Positions 36,609 to 45,717 are shown, counted from the stretch's first letter. The stretch is 64,000 bases of DNA from Oceanospirillaceae bacterium (GCA_003521845.1 DPHB01000027.1:1-64000); one strand, 5' to 3'. Numbers and translations: made by a program. The notes: a model not told the origin generated them from the letters alone.

Positions 36609-38393
36609 ATGGATAGCCAATTTCTCCACCAACGCCGCCGGTGGTTGTCGGTAAAGCGTCTAAGTATTGCCTTGCTGGTATTAGTGGTTGCACTAATGCT
36701 AGAAGACTATGACCACCATAAGACAATAAGCTGGATTGGCTTGTTAGAGGTTCAAACAACCACGCCACTAACTTGGTTGCTTGAAATCGTACTTGCTGCT
36801 TGGGTGATTTCCGGTTTTTTTAGTTCCCAGGCTGTTGCTGAAGCGCAGGCACGCTATATGGGCGAGCGCTTACAAAGTGCCATAGAAACGTTGGATGACG
36901 GCTTTGTCATTTATGACAAAGAAGATCGATTGGTACTATGCAATCAGCGCTATCGTGAAATTTATAGCGCCTCGGCAGCCGCTATAGTGCAGGGTAATAC
37001 CTTTGCCAATATCTTGCGCTATGGTCTTGAGCACGGTCAGTATGTTAGTGCTATCGGCAGAGAAGAGGCGTGGTTGCAAGAGCGGCTACTGCAACATAGG
37101 CGCAGCAACTTCAATGTGGAGCAGCAGCTGGATGATGGCCGATGGTTGCGTATCGCTGAACGTGAAACGCCGAACGGGGAGTGGGTCGGCTTTCGAGTAG
37201 ATATTAGTGAACAAAAGGCGGTCCAAGAAGAGCTACACAAAGCCAAAGATAAAGCGGAAGCAGCGAATAAAGCCAAGACCCGGTTTTTGTCACAAATGAA
37301 TCATGAACTGCGCTCACCCTTGAACAGTATTGTTGGTTTTGCGCAAGCCCTGCATGAACCTGTGCAGCCAATGCCTGCCGAAGAGCAGATACGTTATGCT
37401 GGCAATATTGTAGAAGCAGCAAGCCATCTGGAAATGGTGATAAACGATATCTTAGATCTGAGTAAAATTGAACAAGGTAAGTTGGTATTGGAAGAGCTGG
37501 ATTTTGATTTGGCGGCTTTAGTACATCGTGCTGTGGACTTATATGAAACAAGAGCCAAAGATAAAGGCTTGGGCTTTTTGTTAGACATGAGCATCCGTTC
37601 GTTATGGTTAAAGGGGGACCCTGTACGTATCCGGCAGGTATTATTTAACCTAATTGACAATGCCATTAAGTTTACTGCTGCCGGACAGGTGGTGTTGAAA
37701 GTGGACGTGGTTGAAGTGGAACATTCACCTATTACTATAAATTGTGCTATAAAAGACACAGGGATAGGCATCAAGGCAGAACAAATTGAAAGCATATTCG
37801 CCCCGTTTAGCCAGGCAGACGCAAGTATCAGCCGACGTTTTGGTGGTACCGGCTTAGGCTTGACGATTTCTCACGAGCTAGTGCGTGCTATGGGGGGTGA
37901 TTTGTATGTGCAGAGCGTTGAACATGAAGGTAGTGTATTTGGTTTCACAATGGAATTACCTCAAGGGAGGCCTAAAACAGTGAGTAGCGACGAAGCAAGC
38001 TTACCCGAGTTGAATATATTGGTGGTTGATGACATTACCAGCAACCTTACGGTTGCGCGTTTGTTATTAGAGGCCGAAGGACATACAGTCACTGGTGTAG
38101 ATAGTGGCGAAAAAGCCCTAGCCCGGGTGCAAGAATCCGATTTTGATCTGCTGTTGGTGGATTTACATATGCCGCTAATGAACGGTATTGAGCTGACAAG
38201 TGCTATCCGTGCCTTAGAGGACCCCAAAAAGTCCAAGGTGATGTTGATGATGCTTAGCGCCGATACGCAAGCAGAGCAAAAAGAAGCGGCCAAGGCCGCG
38301 GGTGCCGATGCCTATTTGCCCAAGCCTTTTAATGTCATTGGCTTGCGCAATAATCTAATAACCTTAATGACTCGGCGTGCTTTAGGTCGTTAG
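36609..38393 (+). CDS. Hybrid sensor histidine kinase (PAS-HisKA-HATPase-REC)
   Basis: A 594-residue membrane sensor. Two N-terminal helices (about 16-32 and 53-73) are joined by a short periplasmic loop, too small for a ligand domain. A PAS domain follows (about 88-200, DDGFVIYDKEDRLVLCNQRYREIY), then a coiled coil, HisKA with phospho-His232 (MNHELRSPLNS), HATPase (NLIDNAIKFT, GIGIKAEQIESIFAPFSQAD, GGTGLGLTIS) and a receiver domain with Asp518 (LLLVDLHMP). No response regulator or Hpt gene is adjacent, so its output is unknown. The signal is probably cytoplasmic, sensed by the PAS domain. Confidence 0.9.
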   Translation: MDSQFLHQRRRWLSVKRLSIALLVLVVALMLEDYDHHKTISWIGLLEVQTTTPLTWLLEIVLAAWVISGFFSSQAVAEAQARYMGERLQSAIETLDDGFVIYDKEDRLVLCNQRYREIYSASAAAIVQGNTFANILRYGLEHGQYVSAIGREEAWLQERLLQHRRSNFNVEQQLDDGRWLRIAERETPNGEWVGFRVDISEQKAVQEELHKAKDKAEAANKAKTRFLSQMNHELRSPLNSIVGFAQALHEPVQPMPAEEQIRYAGNIVEAASHLEMVINDILDLSKIEQGKLVLEELDFDLAALVHRAVDLYETRAKDKGLGFLLDMSIRSLWLKGDPVRIRQVLFNLIDNAIKFTAAGQVVLKVDVVEVEHSPITINCAIKDTGIGIKAEQIESIFAPFSQADASISRRFGGTGLGLTISHELVRAMGGDLYVQSVEHEGSVFGFTMELPQGRPKTVSSDEASLPELNILVVDDITSNLTVARLLLEAEGHTVTGVDSGEKALARVQESDFDLLLVDLHMPLMNGIELTSAIRALEDPKKSKVMLMMLSADTQAEQKEAAKAAGADAYLPKPFNVIGLRNNLITLMTRRALGR

Positions 38394-38419
38394 GTTAATA
38401 TTCACTTGTTAAGCTTCAG

Positions 38420-38457
38420 ACATAAAAAACCACCCAAATAAGGGTGGTTTTTTATGT
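38420..38457. terminator. Bidirectional intrinsic terminator, sensor kinase / thiB
   Basis: ACATAAAAAACCACCC, loop AAATAA, GGGTGGTTTTTTATGT: a perfect 16-base-pair inverted repeat with A- and T-runs, placed between two convergent genes. Confidence 0.92.
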
Positions 38458-38468
38458 AACAAAGCGGC

Positions 38469-39476
38469 TTATTGAGTCATGGCACTAAGCCATTCCTTAA
38501 CCCATACCTTACGCTGGCTATTGACTTCGGCATCATCCAATTTCAATACCTTGCTTGGCTGGATTAGCTTGCCATACGCTTCTGGCATTTCTGCTGGTGC
38601 GCTTACTGGGTACATGACGTTAGTTAGAGGCACGTGTTTCTGGAAACCTTCGCTGACCATAAAGCTTAAAAACTCATCGGCCAATTGCTGGTTTTCAGAA
38701 TGCGCCAACTTGGCGGCTACTTCTACTTGCAGGTAGTGACCTTCGGCAAAGCTGGCCGCTTGATACTGGTCATTGCCTTCAATCGCCATGTGGTAGGCAG
38801 GCGAAGTGCTATAGCTCAATACCATAGGTGCTTCGCCAGCTAGGAACAAGTTAAAGTAAGCTTCACTCCAACCCTTGGTGGTAGTCAGGATGTTGTCAGA
38901 TAGCTTGGCCCATGCTTCAGGTGCCTGGTCGCCATACACAGATTTCATCCACAACATTAGGCCTAGGCCTGGTGTACTAGAACGCGGGTCTTGGATGATG
39001 ACCTTCAAAGAAGGGTCAGCATTGATAAGCTCGTCCAAGCTTTTTGGTGGATTAGGTAATGCCTTGGTGTCATAAACAAAAGCAAAGTAACCATAGTCAA
39101 ATGGCACAAAGGTGTCATCGGCCCAGGTCATAGGTAGATCCAAGTTGCTGGTATCAACTTTATGGGCACTAAACAGACCACTGCGTTTAGCTTCATCAAT
39201 CAAGTTTAAGTCCAAACCTAAAATCAAGTCGGCTTTACTATTGGTGCCTTCCAGTTTGACGCGTTGCAACATGGCTACGGCGTCTTCTAAACCAACAAAG
39301 TTAACAGTACAATCGCACTGTGCTTCAAAGGCCGGTTTGATTTGTGGTGCCATACCCCAATCGGAAACAAATGAGTCATAGGTATACACGGTAAGTTCGC
39401 GCTCAGCGGCGTGGGCACTGGTGACGGCGGCAACACCTAGCGCAATAGCTGCTAGATTATTGGTCAATCGAGACAT
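38469..39476 (-). CDS. thiB: Thiamine ABC transporter substrate-binding protein
   Basis: A 335-residue periplasmic binding protein. The signal peptide ends near AHAAE (about residue 24); the mature start ELTVYTYDSFVSDWG and the segments LILGLDLNLIDEA and MTWADDTFVPFDYGYFAFVYD are typical of ThiB/TbpA, which binds thiamine and its phosphates for the ThiBPQ importer. A TPP riboswitch lies in its leader, which supports the assignment. No thiP or thiQ follows: the gene ends at a strong terminator, so the permease and ATPase must be elsewhere. Confidence 0.9.
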   Translation of the reverse strand: MSRLTNNLAAIALGVAAVTSAHAAERELTVYTYDSFVSDWGMAPQIKPAFEAQCDCTVNFVGLEDAVAMLQRVKLEGTNSKADLILGLDLNLIDEAKRSGLFSAHKVDTSNLDLPMTWADDTFVPFDYGYFAFVYDTKALPNPPKSLDELINADPSLKVIIQDPRSSTPGLGLMLWMKSVYGDQAPEAWAKLSDNILTTTKGWSEAYFNLFLAGEAPMVLSYSTSPAYHMAIEGNDQYQAASFAEGHYLQVEVAAKLAHSENQQLADEFLSFMVSEGFQKHVPLTNVMYPVSAPAEMPEAYGKLIQPSKVLKLDDAEVNSQRKVWVKEWLSAMTQ

Positions 39477-39637
39477 GGTTTTCTCCCAAGTTAAAAATAC
39501 GCTGTACTATGACTAGATGAAAGCAACGCTTGTAGTTAGCTTGTGTCCGCATTGGTTGTGCTAGCGCGCAACCAAAATGGGTACGCAAGCGAGGGGAGGA
39601 ATTGACACTTAGCACGAAAGGCTAGGTTGGGTTCCTT

Positions 39638-39717
39638 GTTTCCTACGCTGGCATTATCCAGATCAGGTACTACGGGATTCACCATTGGTGATCTCAGCCT
39701 TTACAGGCACCCCGACA
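39638..39717 (-). promoter_or_regulatory. TPP (THI-box) riboswitch upstream of thiB
   Basis: Read on the minus strand, TCGGGGTGCC starts at 39715, followed by GGCTGAGATCACC, then CCCGTAGTACCTGATCTGG and ATAATGCCAGCGTAGGAAA ending near 39638. These are the conserved TPP aptamer elements, including CUGAGA in the pyrimidine sensor arm and the ACCUGAUC..GAUAAUGCCAGCG 3' half. About 160 bases of leader separate it from thiB. I see no T-rich terminator hairpin in the leader, so control may act on ribosome access. Confidence 0.95.
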
Positions 39718-39848
39718 AGTCATAGTGGCGCTATTGTAAATGCCAGCCATTGGCGGTGGCAACCTCTGGGCATTAAAAACTGTGACTGGCGCTATCATTG
39801 TTTCTAACTGGCCTCAGTTTAATGCATGCTTAGGCCCCGTTTCGGTAG

Positions 39849-39878
39849 TTGTTGAACACAGCCAAGAGTCCGTAGAAT
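39849..39878 (+). promoter_or_regulatory. Possible promoter of the CoA-transferase gene
   Basis: TTGTTG (39849-39854), an 18-base gap and TAGAAT (39873-39878) resemble a sigma-70 promoter 35 bases before the start codon. The rest of the 437-base gap from 39477 to 39913 holds the thiB leader and riboswitch on the other strand; I see nothing else in it. Confidence 0.3.
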
Positions 39879-39913
39879 GAAAATGCTTCAGGCAATGAAA
39901 ATAGGATAATGAG

Positions 39914-41110
39914 ATGCAAGCATTTGCAGGTTTGCGAGTACTGGACCTTACTCACATATTCGCAGGTCCGTTTTCCACTTATCAGTTGGCGGTAATGGGA
40001 GCGGAAGTCATTAAGATCGAAGCTGTTCAGGCAGGTGATATTATGCGTCAGGTTGGTCCTGACCCTGAGCTCAATGAACAGGCAATGGGGTTAGGCTTTC
40101 AAGCCCAAGCTAGTAACAAAAAAGCCATCGCTTTGGATCTAAAAGACCCGCAAGGGCAGGCTATTTTTCGGCAGTTGGTAAGGACTGCCGATGTGGTGGT
40201 GCACAACTACACCACTGGCTGCTTACCAGAATTGGGGTTGGATGCAGCCACGTTACGCGCCATTAAGCCGGATTTAATTTATTGTTCTATTAGCGGCTAT
40301 GGTCGCACCGGCCCCAAAAGCCACGACCCTGCCTATGACATAGTTATCCAAGCTTTTACCGGCATCATGTGCGCCAATGGCGAAGCTGACTCGGCACCAG
40401 TAAGGGTAGGTCCTGCCATGGTTGATTATGGCACTGGTGCGCAAGCCGCCTTTGCTATTAGTGCTGCCCTTTATCGCCGTTTGGCAACGGGTGAAGGTTG
40501 TGACATTGACGTGGCCATGTCCGACGCCGCACTAATGCTACTCAATTACCATGTCGTCAGTACCTTGAGCACTGGCAATGCGCCGACACCTCATGGTAAT
40601 AGAGACCCAGATTTAGCCGGTTATAGCGCCTACCCAACGGCCCATGGCGATATCATGCTGGGTGCTTATACCCCGCGTCAGCTAGCTAGTTTAATGACAA
40701 CATTGGGTAGCCCAGAAAGAGCCGCGCAAGTGGCGGCGTTAGAACTGGGTCAGTTGGCTGCAGGGCGTCATGAAGACGAAGCATTTATCAGCCAGGTCTT
40801 ATTGGCTAAATCGGCTTCCGAATGGGAGCAACTGCTCAATGCTGCCCATGTGCCTGCCGCACGTATTAAGCCAATTGAGGAGGCCCTGCGGACAGCGCAA
40901 ATTCAGCAGCGTCCAGTATTGCAAAAGGCCGGTACCGATGCTGCGGCAAGGCTCACTCCCGTAGCTGGTTTCACCTATGATGTGGATGGGCCTGCGCTCA
41001 CAAGCGGGGCACCACAGCATGGTGAGCATACGGCCGAACTGCTAGTGGAGCTGGGATTGACTCAATCTCAAATAGCACAACTGCAGCAAGCGGGTGTCAT
41101 TAAGGCGTAG
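39914..41110 (+). CDS. Class III (CaiB/BaiF) CoA-transferase
   Basis: A 398-residue family III CoA-transferase. LDLTHIFAGPFSTYQLAVMGAEVIKIE and NKKAIALDLKDPQGQAIF are typical, and the catalytic Asp171 lies in GPAMVDYGTGAQAAF, matching Asp169 of formyl-CoA transferase. Members move CoA between acyl-CoA donors and acids such as carnitine, formate/oxalate, succinate/malate-type acids or bile acids. No dehydrogenase or lyase sits beside it to show the substrate. Single gene followed by a 200-base gap before the next. Confidence 0.85.
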   Translation: MQAFAGLRVLDLTHIFAGPFSTYQLAVMGAEVIKIEAVQAGDIMRQVGPDPELNEQAMGLGFQAQASNKKAIALDLKDPQGQAIFRQLVRTADVVVHNYTTGCLPELGLDAATLRAIKPDLIYCSISGYGRTGPKSHDPAYDIVIQAFTGIMCANGEADSAPVRVGPAMVDYGTGAQAAFAISAALYRRLATGEGCDIDVAMSDAALMLLNYHVVSTLSTGNAPTPHGNRDPDLAGYSAYPTAHGDIMLGAYTPRQLASLMTTLGSPERAAQVAALELGQLAAGRHEDEAFISQVLLAKSASEWEQLLNAAHVPAARIKPIEEALRTAQIQQRPVLQKAGTDAAARLTPVAGFTYDVDGPALTSGAPQHGEHTAELLVELGLTQSQIAQLQQAGVIKA

Positions 41111-41328
41111 CCTAGAAGTGGTTTCATGGTATGGCAAGTTATCTACGTATCGATCCTGCCAATGGTGCTATAGACGTTGCGCATATCCACTTTTCTGGGC
41201 TATCGTCGCTATGAATAAAGATTGTTAAGCCTGTCTCTGCTTGCTTTCAAGGCATTCAGGGCGCACTATGCGTGCTTTCTTATAGCGATTTCTTCGTCAA
41301 CGCTTGAATGCCAACAGAGATACCAACT

Positions 41329-42465
41329 ATGCCTAAATTACCCGCCAGTCTATTAGCCCATGCCGGCCATGCTCGCGACACCATAACAGGTGCCGTTGTT
41401 CCTGCAATACAACCGTCCACGACCTATGCCCGCGATGAGCAGGGTGAATTGTATGCTGCCAATCGTCTTTATGGACGAGATCACAGTGATAATAGTGAGC
41501 AGGTTGAAGCGGTGATTTGTGAGCTAGAAGGTGGTGCCGCTAGCAGGCTGTTTGGTTCCGGTATGGCAGCGGCGACCGCCTTGGTGCAATCGTTGCGTCC
41601 AGGTGAGCACTTATTGGTGCCTACGGTGATGTATTGGTCGTTGCGTAATTGGATGGTGGATTTTTGCCGAGAGTGGGGCATAGAGCTGAGCTTTTACGAT
41701 ACCGACAGAGCAGAACATTTAGCCGAAATTTTGGCGGCTAAAACCGTACATATGGTGTGGATAGAGTCACCCGCTAACCCAACTTGGCAGGTGGTGGACA
41801 TTGCTGCCGTTGCTGCATTGGCCCATGCCCGAGGGGCTAAAGTGGTGGTGGACGCAACAGTCATGACCCCCTTGTTGTGTCAACCAATTAAGCTAGGCGC
41901 GGACTATGTGTTTCATTCGGCAACCAAATATTTAAATGGTCATTCGGATGTGGTGGCAGGGATAGTGACCTGTGCACAAGAAGATGAACGCTGGCAGCGG
42001 GTGACGTCTACACGGGCCAATATAGGCAGTATCTTACACCCTCTTGCTAGCTGGTTACTGCTACGTGGTATGCGCACTTTAGACCTGCGGGTAGAACGTG
42101 CAAGTGCTAATGCCATGGCTTTTGCCGAACATTTTGAAAGCCATCCTGATGTGTTAGCGGTGCTATATCCAGGTTTGCCTAGTCATCCGCAGCATGATAT
42201 TGCAAGGCGTCAATTCACTGCAGGCTTTGGTGGTATGCTGTCGGTGCGCTTTAAGGGTGGGCGCCAACGCACGGCGGAAATCATGGGGCGTTTGCAACTT
42301 ATGGTGCGCGCTACGTCTTTGGGCGGTACTGAGTCTTTGGTTGAGCATCGGGCACTTATAGAGGGCCCTACTAGCCCAGTGCCCGATGACTTGCTACGTT
42401 TTTCTATGGGTATTGAAAGTTCCCAGGATTTGATTGCCGATTTAGAACAAGCCTTAGCAGGCTAG
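41329..42465 (+). CDS. Cystathionine gamma-synthase-like PLP enzyme
   Basis: A 378-residue member of the Cys/Met metabolism PLP family from the ATG at 41329 (AGAGAT upstream); an ATG at 41308 adds seven residues but has no ribosome site. YGRDHSDN holds the phosphate-binding Tyr-Arg, and the PLP lysine is Lys200 in HSATKYLNGHSDVVAG. The usual VDNTFATP reads VDATVMTP here, and SLGGTESLVEHR near the end is intact. The family covers gamma-synthase, gamma-lyase and beta-lyase activities, so the reaction is not certain. Confidence 0.8.
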   Translation: MPKLPASLLAHAGHARDTITGAVVPAIQPSTTYARDEQGELYAANRLYGRDHSDNSEQVEAVICELEGGAASRLFGSGMAAATALVQSLRPGEHLLVPTVMYWSLRNWMVDFCREWGIELSFYDTDRAEHLAEILAAKTVHMVWIESPANPTWQVVDIAAVAALAHARGAKVVVDATVMTPLLCQPIKLGADYVFHSATKYLNGHSDVVAGIVTCAQEDERWQRVTSTRANIGSILHPLASWLLLRGMRTLDLRVERASANAMAFAEHFESHPDVLAVLYPGLPSHPQHDIARRQFTAGFGGMLSVRFKGGRQRTAEIMGRLQLMVRATSLGGTESLVEHRALIEGPTSPVPDDLLRFSMGIESSQDLIADLEQALAG

Positions 42466-42484
42466 TTTTGTTGGCACTGAGTAA

Positions 42485-43495
42485 TTATTTAACCCTAGCC
42501 AATTTGCGAAATTCGTAGCCGACAACCTCGGACCATTTCTCGATAGAGCGTTTATAATCACGATTTAATTCGAACTGACGCGCAGAGTCCGCTTTGAGCT
42601 GATCCTTAAAGGCTTGGTCCATAATAGCCTGACGGGATTCTTCAGCTAGAGAATTAAGGTCGCCGCGTTGCCCGATAGGGTCCATCACAGGCTTTTGGAT
42701 ATGTTCACGTATTGAGCGTAATAACCCAGAAATATCTAGATCGGCAAACTCCGTTAACTTTTCTGGTTTAGCTTCACAATAGTTAACTACCAAAGCTTCT
42801 AACAGTGGCGATGGGATTTTGGGTATATCGTGTTCTCTGTTCCAGTACTTCATTATATGAATCAAATCATACATAAAACCGTTATGCTGGTGGTTAATTG
42901 CTTGCACGGCGGCTGTTTCTTGATGTGGATATATAGGCTGCCAGTTACCATGCTGGTTGGGAACTAAGTAGAAACTTTTTTCAGTTTTTGGCTGGTTGAT
43001 AAAAAAACTAGGGATGACATTAAAGACCCATAGGCTGCCTTTGCGGCGGTATGTAGCCCCACCTTCTGCTGATAAACTGACATTTTTGGCATCGGGGAAC
43101 AGCTCAAATTCCCGCCTGAAGTTGTTTGAAATAGCGCTTGAATTTAGCTCTCGTTGTTCGTTAATCATGTCACCGAAGCGTTCGGCACCCTCATTGATAC
43201 GAATTATATATGAGCTGCCTTTACCACGTGCCGTGACTTTGGAACTTTCCCCATTTAAGCAAATCAAGAGGTGTACATGTTTAAGTGGGTTGATATGCGT
43301 ACCGCGGCCAAATGAACTAACAATAAGATGACGATCACGGTTGAGCCATGGTAAGTTTTCTTCGGAGTAGGATAAACCGTGTAATTCATGAATGAAACTA
43401 TCCACATGCTTTTGTACCGCGGCGCTGTCATCATCGCTGTAATTAATATGTTGAACAAATAACTGGTCAAAAGCATGGACCACTGGATTAAGCAT
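42485..43495 (-). CDS. CD-NTase-like protein lacking the catalytic aspartates
   Basis: A 336-residue protein from the ATG at 43495 (an upstream 31-residue in-frame extension looks non-coding). Its layout follows the bacterial cGAS/DncV-like nucleotidyltransferases: SSFGRGTHINPLKHVHLLI (60-78) in place of GSxxRGTxI-DVDLLV, FNVIPSFF (158-165) in place of xDVVPAF, then LIHIMKYWNR and LLEALVVNY, and the closing helix RDYKRSIEKWSEVVGYEF (312-329). The metal ligands expected as Asp are His73, His75 and Asn159, each one base from an Asp codon. No CBASS effector, HORMA, TRIP13 or ubiquitin-like gene is near. Most likely a catalytically dead sensor or scaffold; family membership is my pattern judgement. 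Confidence 0.65.
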   Translation of the reverse strand: MLNPVVHAFDQLFVQHINYSDDDSAAVQKHVDSFIHELHGLSYSEENLPWLNRDRHLIVSSFGRGTHINPLKHVHLLICLNGESSKVTARGKGSSYIIRINEGAERFGDMINEQRELNSSAISNNFRREFELFPDAKNVSLSAEGGATYRRKGSLWVFNVIPSFFINQPKTEKSFYLVPNQHGNWQPIYPHQETAAVQAINHQHNGFMYDLIHIMKYWNREHDIPKIPSPLLEALVVNYCEAKPEKLTEFADLDISGLLRSIREHIQKPVMDPIGQRGDLNSLAEESRQAIMDQAFKDQLKADSARQFELNRDYKRSIEKWSEVVGYEFRKLARVK

Positions 43496-43708
43496 GTTGA
43501 ATTCCGTTACAGCTGAGAGGCAAGAAGATACTATTACAGCAGATCTTATCGACCTAGTTAAGCAGAATTTTAGCAACAACATCAGCATCTGCCGCTAATT
43601 AGGTGCAGGCTATTAAAAAACTGATGGCCCGAATAGTTGTTTTGATTGCTTTGCATTAGGCGTTGCTACTTGTAGTATAAAGCCCTAATTTCATGAGGAC
43701 ATAATACC

Positions 43709-44686
43709 ATGGCGATAGATAAGAAGAAGTCTGCTTGGGCCTACACACCTGAGTTGCCTATACAAAGCTCGCCCATGTTCGATTGGCCGCAACCTATTGC
43801 CACGCTATTAAAATATTTCTTTGGTACGGGGTTTTTATTTTCCCAACGTAGTTTGTATGCCCTAGCGGCTGTGTTTGCCTACTTGTATGCCATGCCTGAA
43901 ATACCTATGGCTCAAACCTGGGGCTGGGCTTGGATGCTACAGGTACTGCTAGTTATATTTTCTCTGAATTTACTATTCGGCTGGGGTTACCATTGGCTGT
44001 TTTATACGTCGGGTTTGAATGCCAAACAGTGTAAATTTGATAAACGCCCTTTGGCTACTAATAGCCGCCGTTTTTGGTTTGGTGACCAGCTTTGGGATAA
44101 CGTGTTTTTTAGTCTTACTAGCGGTGTGCTTGTGGCCACCTTGTATATGGTCTTCTATATGTGGGGCTATGCCAACAGTGAGATTGTTTTACATACTTGG
44201 CAGCACGGCTGGATTTGGTATTTGCTGGTATTTCCCATAACTGTCTGGTGGACCTCATTACATTTTTACCTAGTCCACCGCATGATGCATGAGTGGCAGT
44301 GGCTGTATGATAAGGTGCACTCGCTGCATCACAAAAATATCAATATAGGCCCTTGGTCGGGTATGGCGATGCACCCTGTTGAGCATGTTATCTATTTGAG
44401 CTCAGTGCTTGTGCATCTCGTATTACCTAGTGACCCCATACATGTGCTGTTTCATCTAATCTATTTATTTGCGGGTGCTTATCTTGGTCACATTGGCCAT
44501 GATGGTTTCTATATTGGCAAACGTAAGGTGTTTGCAGGTGGTAATTTTTATCACCAGCTGCACCATCGCTATTTTGATTGCAATTACGGTACTAACGAGG
44601 TGCCGTGGGACAAGTGGTTTGGCTCTTTTCACTCAGGTACAGAAGAAGATACTGTGCGGGTGCGTGCCGTTAAATCCTCTCGTTAG
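43709..44686 (+). CDS. Fatty acid hydroxylase/sterol desaturase superfamily protein
   Basis: A 325-residue integral membrane di-iron enzyme. The His clusters are in the expected order and spacing: HFYLVHRMMH (185-194), HSLHH (204-208), HPVEH (222-226) and HQLHH (282-286). At least five hydrophobic helices surround them. Family members hydroxylate or desaturate lipids or sterols using oxygen, needing an electron donor not encoded here. The specific substrate is unknown. Monocistronic; a REP-like element follows the stop. Confidence 0.82.
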   Translation: MAIDKKKSAWAYTPELPIQSSPMFDWPQPIATLLKYFFGTGFLFSQRSLYALAAVFAYLYAMPEIPMAQTWGWAWMLQVLLVIFSLNLLFGWGYHWLFYTSGLNAKQCKFDKRPLATNSRRFWFGDQLWDNVFFSLTSGVLVATLYMVFYMWGYANSEIVLHTWQHGWIWYLLVFPITVWWTSLHFYLVHRMMHEWQWLYDKVHSLHHKNINIGPWSGMAMHPVEHVIYLSSVLVHLVLPSDPIHVLFHLIYLFAGAYLGHIGHDGFYIGKRKVFAGGNFYHQLHHRYFDCNYGTNEVPWDKWFGSFHSGTEEDTVRVRAVKSSR

Positions 44687-44702
44687 AAAGGTCTGGTTAA
44701 AT

Positions 44703-44757
44703 CGTCATTACGAGCGTAGCGAAGTAATCTTTTTCAGCAATGCACGCAATGACGGGG
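44703..44757. repeat. Dispersed REP-like element, single copy
   Basis: CGTCATTACGAGCGTAGCGA at the left end and CGCAATGACG near the right end form an imperfect inverted repeat between two convergent genes. The left arm is the same sequence (one base changed) as the units of the tandem array at 63.1-63.3 kb. Such CGTCATTGCGAGCG elements are widespread in bacteria. Confidence 0.75.
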
Positions 44758-44762
44758 GTGTA

Positions 44763-45677
44763 TTAGGAAGACTTGGCAGGCATGAAATTACTGATAAATG
44801 GCAGTTTCTTGGCAATAACTAGAAGGTTGCCAAACAGCACTAGGGCGACACCAATTAAGGCTGTGCTGCTCCATTGATAGCCTTCGAAAACGGTGGAAAT
44901 ACTGAGGGCAACGATAGGGAAAAGTATCATGGCGTAAGCGGCTTTTTCGGAACCGATTTTGCCCAGCAAGGTAAGAAAAGCGCCAAACGCCAAAATAGAG
45001 CCAAATACGGCAAGATAAACCAATGATGTCCAATAGGCGGCATCAGCCGGCAAGGCAAAGCTCTCGCCCTGCCAGAGCGCATAGGCAGCAAGTAATAACG
45101 CGCCATAGGTCATGCCCCAAGCGTTGGTTTGCATAACGGGTAATTGCGAACGCTGGTTGTGGGCAGACAAAGCATTACCAAAGGACGCAACAACCATACC
45201 GGCTACAGCAAAACCAAGAGCTGTTAGGGTTGCTTTACCCGTTTGCAAATTTGCCAATTCTGGCCAGAATACCAAGCCAATACCAACAAGGCCAAACACC
45301 GCACCAAGCAAGACTTTAGCATCGGGTTTTTGGCCGAAGAACAGTCGATTGTTAAGGATGTTCATAAACACAATCATGGAAAATACCACGGCCACTAGGC
45401 CCGTAGTTAGATTGTGAGTGCCCAGATAAACCAGTAGGTAGTTGATACCAAACAAGGTGGTGCCTTGAGCGGCTATAAATAGGTGCTGTTGCGGGCTAAA
45501 ACGTAAGTTGAGTCCCTTGTACCAACACCATGCAAATAATAGGGCCGCCGCCATGGCAAAGCGATAAGCCACTGATACACCTTCGTCCACACTACCTAGT
45601 TGGAATTTAATGGCAAAAAATGTCGATCCCCAAATTAGGACCGTGGCAATGTATAGCTGAGTATTGCTTAGTTGCAT
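44763..45677 (-). CDS. EamA/DMT superfamily exporter
   Basis: A 304-residue drug/metabolite transporter with ten hydrophobic helices in two EamA repeats (about 5-140 and 150-290). LIWGSTFFAIKFQLG at the start and TTGLVAVVFSMIVFMNILNNRLFFGQKPDAKVLLGAVFGLVGIGLVF are typical. Such proteins export amino acids or other small metabolites. The divergent LysR gene, with a dyad in the shared promoter region, probably controls it. Confidence 0.82.
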   Translation of the reverse strand: MQLSNTQLYIATVLIWGSTFFAIKFQLGSVDEGVSVAYRFAMAAALLFAWCWYKGLNLRFSPQQHLFIAAQGTTLFGINYLLVYLGTHNLTTGLVAVVFSMIVFMNILNNRLFFGQKPDAKVLLGAVFGLVGIGLVFWPELANLQTGKATLTALGFAVAGMVVASFGNALSAHNQRSQLPVMQTNAWGMTYGALLLAAYALWQGESFALPADAAYWTSLVYLAVFGSILAFGAFLTLLGKIGSEKAAYAMILFPIVALSISTVFEGYQWSSTALIGVALVLFGNLLVIAKKLPFISNFMPAKSS

Positions 45678-45717
45678 GGTTACACCTTCGTTTTGATTCT
45701 ATCATTTTAGGGTTTAA

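Noticed and set aside
43019..43279. Sequencing error as the cause of the missing aspartates
   Set aside because: Three independent substitutions at exactly the catalytic positions with no frameshift make this unlikely, although it can be tested by re-sequencing.
43496..43588. Upstream extension of the CD-NTase-like frame to a start at 43588
   Set aside because: The added 31 residues look like random hydrophobic sequence, and the ATG at 43495 gives the expected domain start.
42485..44686. A complete CBASS-type defence operon
   Set aside because: The only other gene nearby, a His-rich membrane protein on the opposite strand, has clear di-iron hydroxylase motifs rather than an effector domain.
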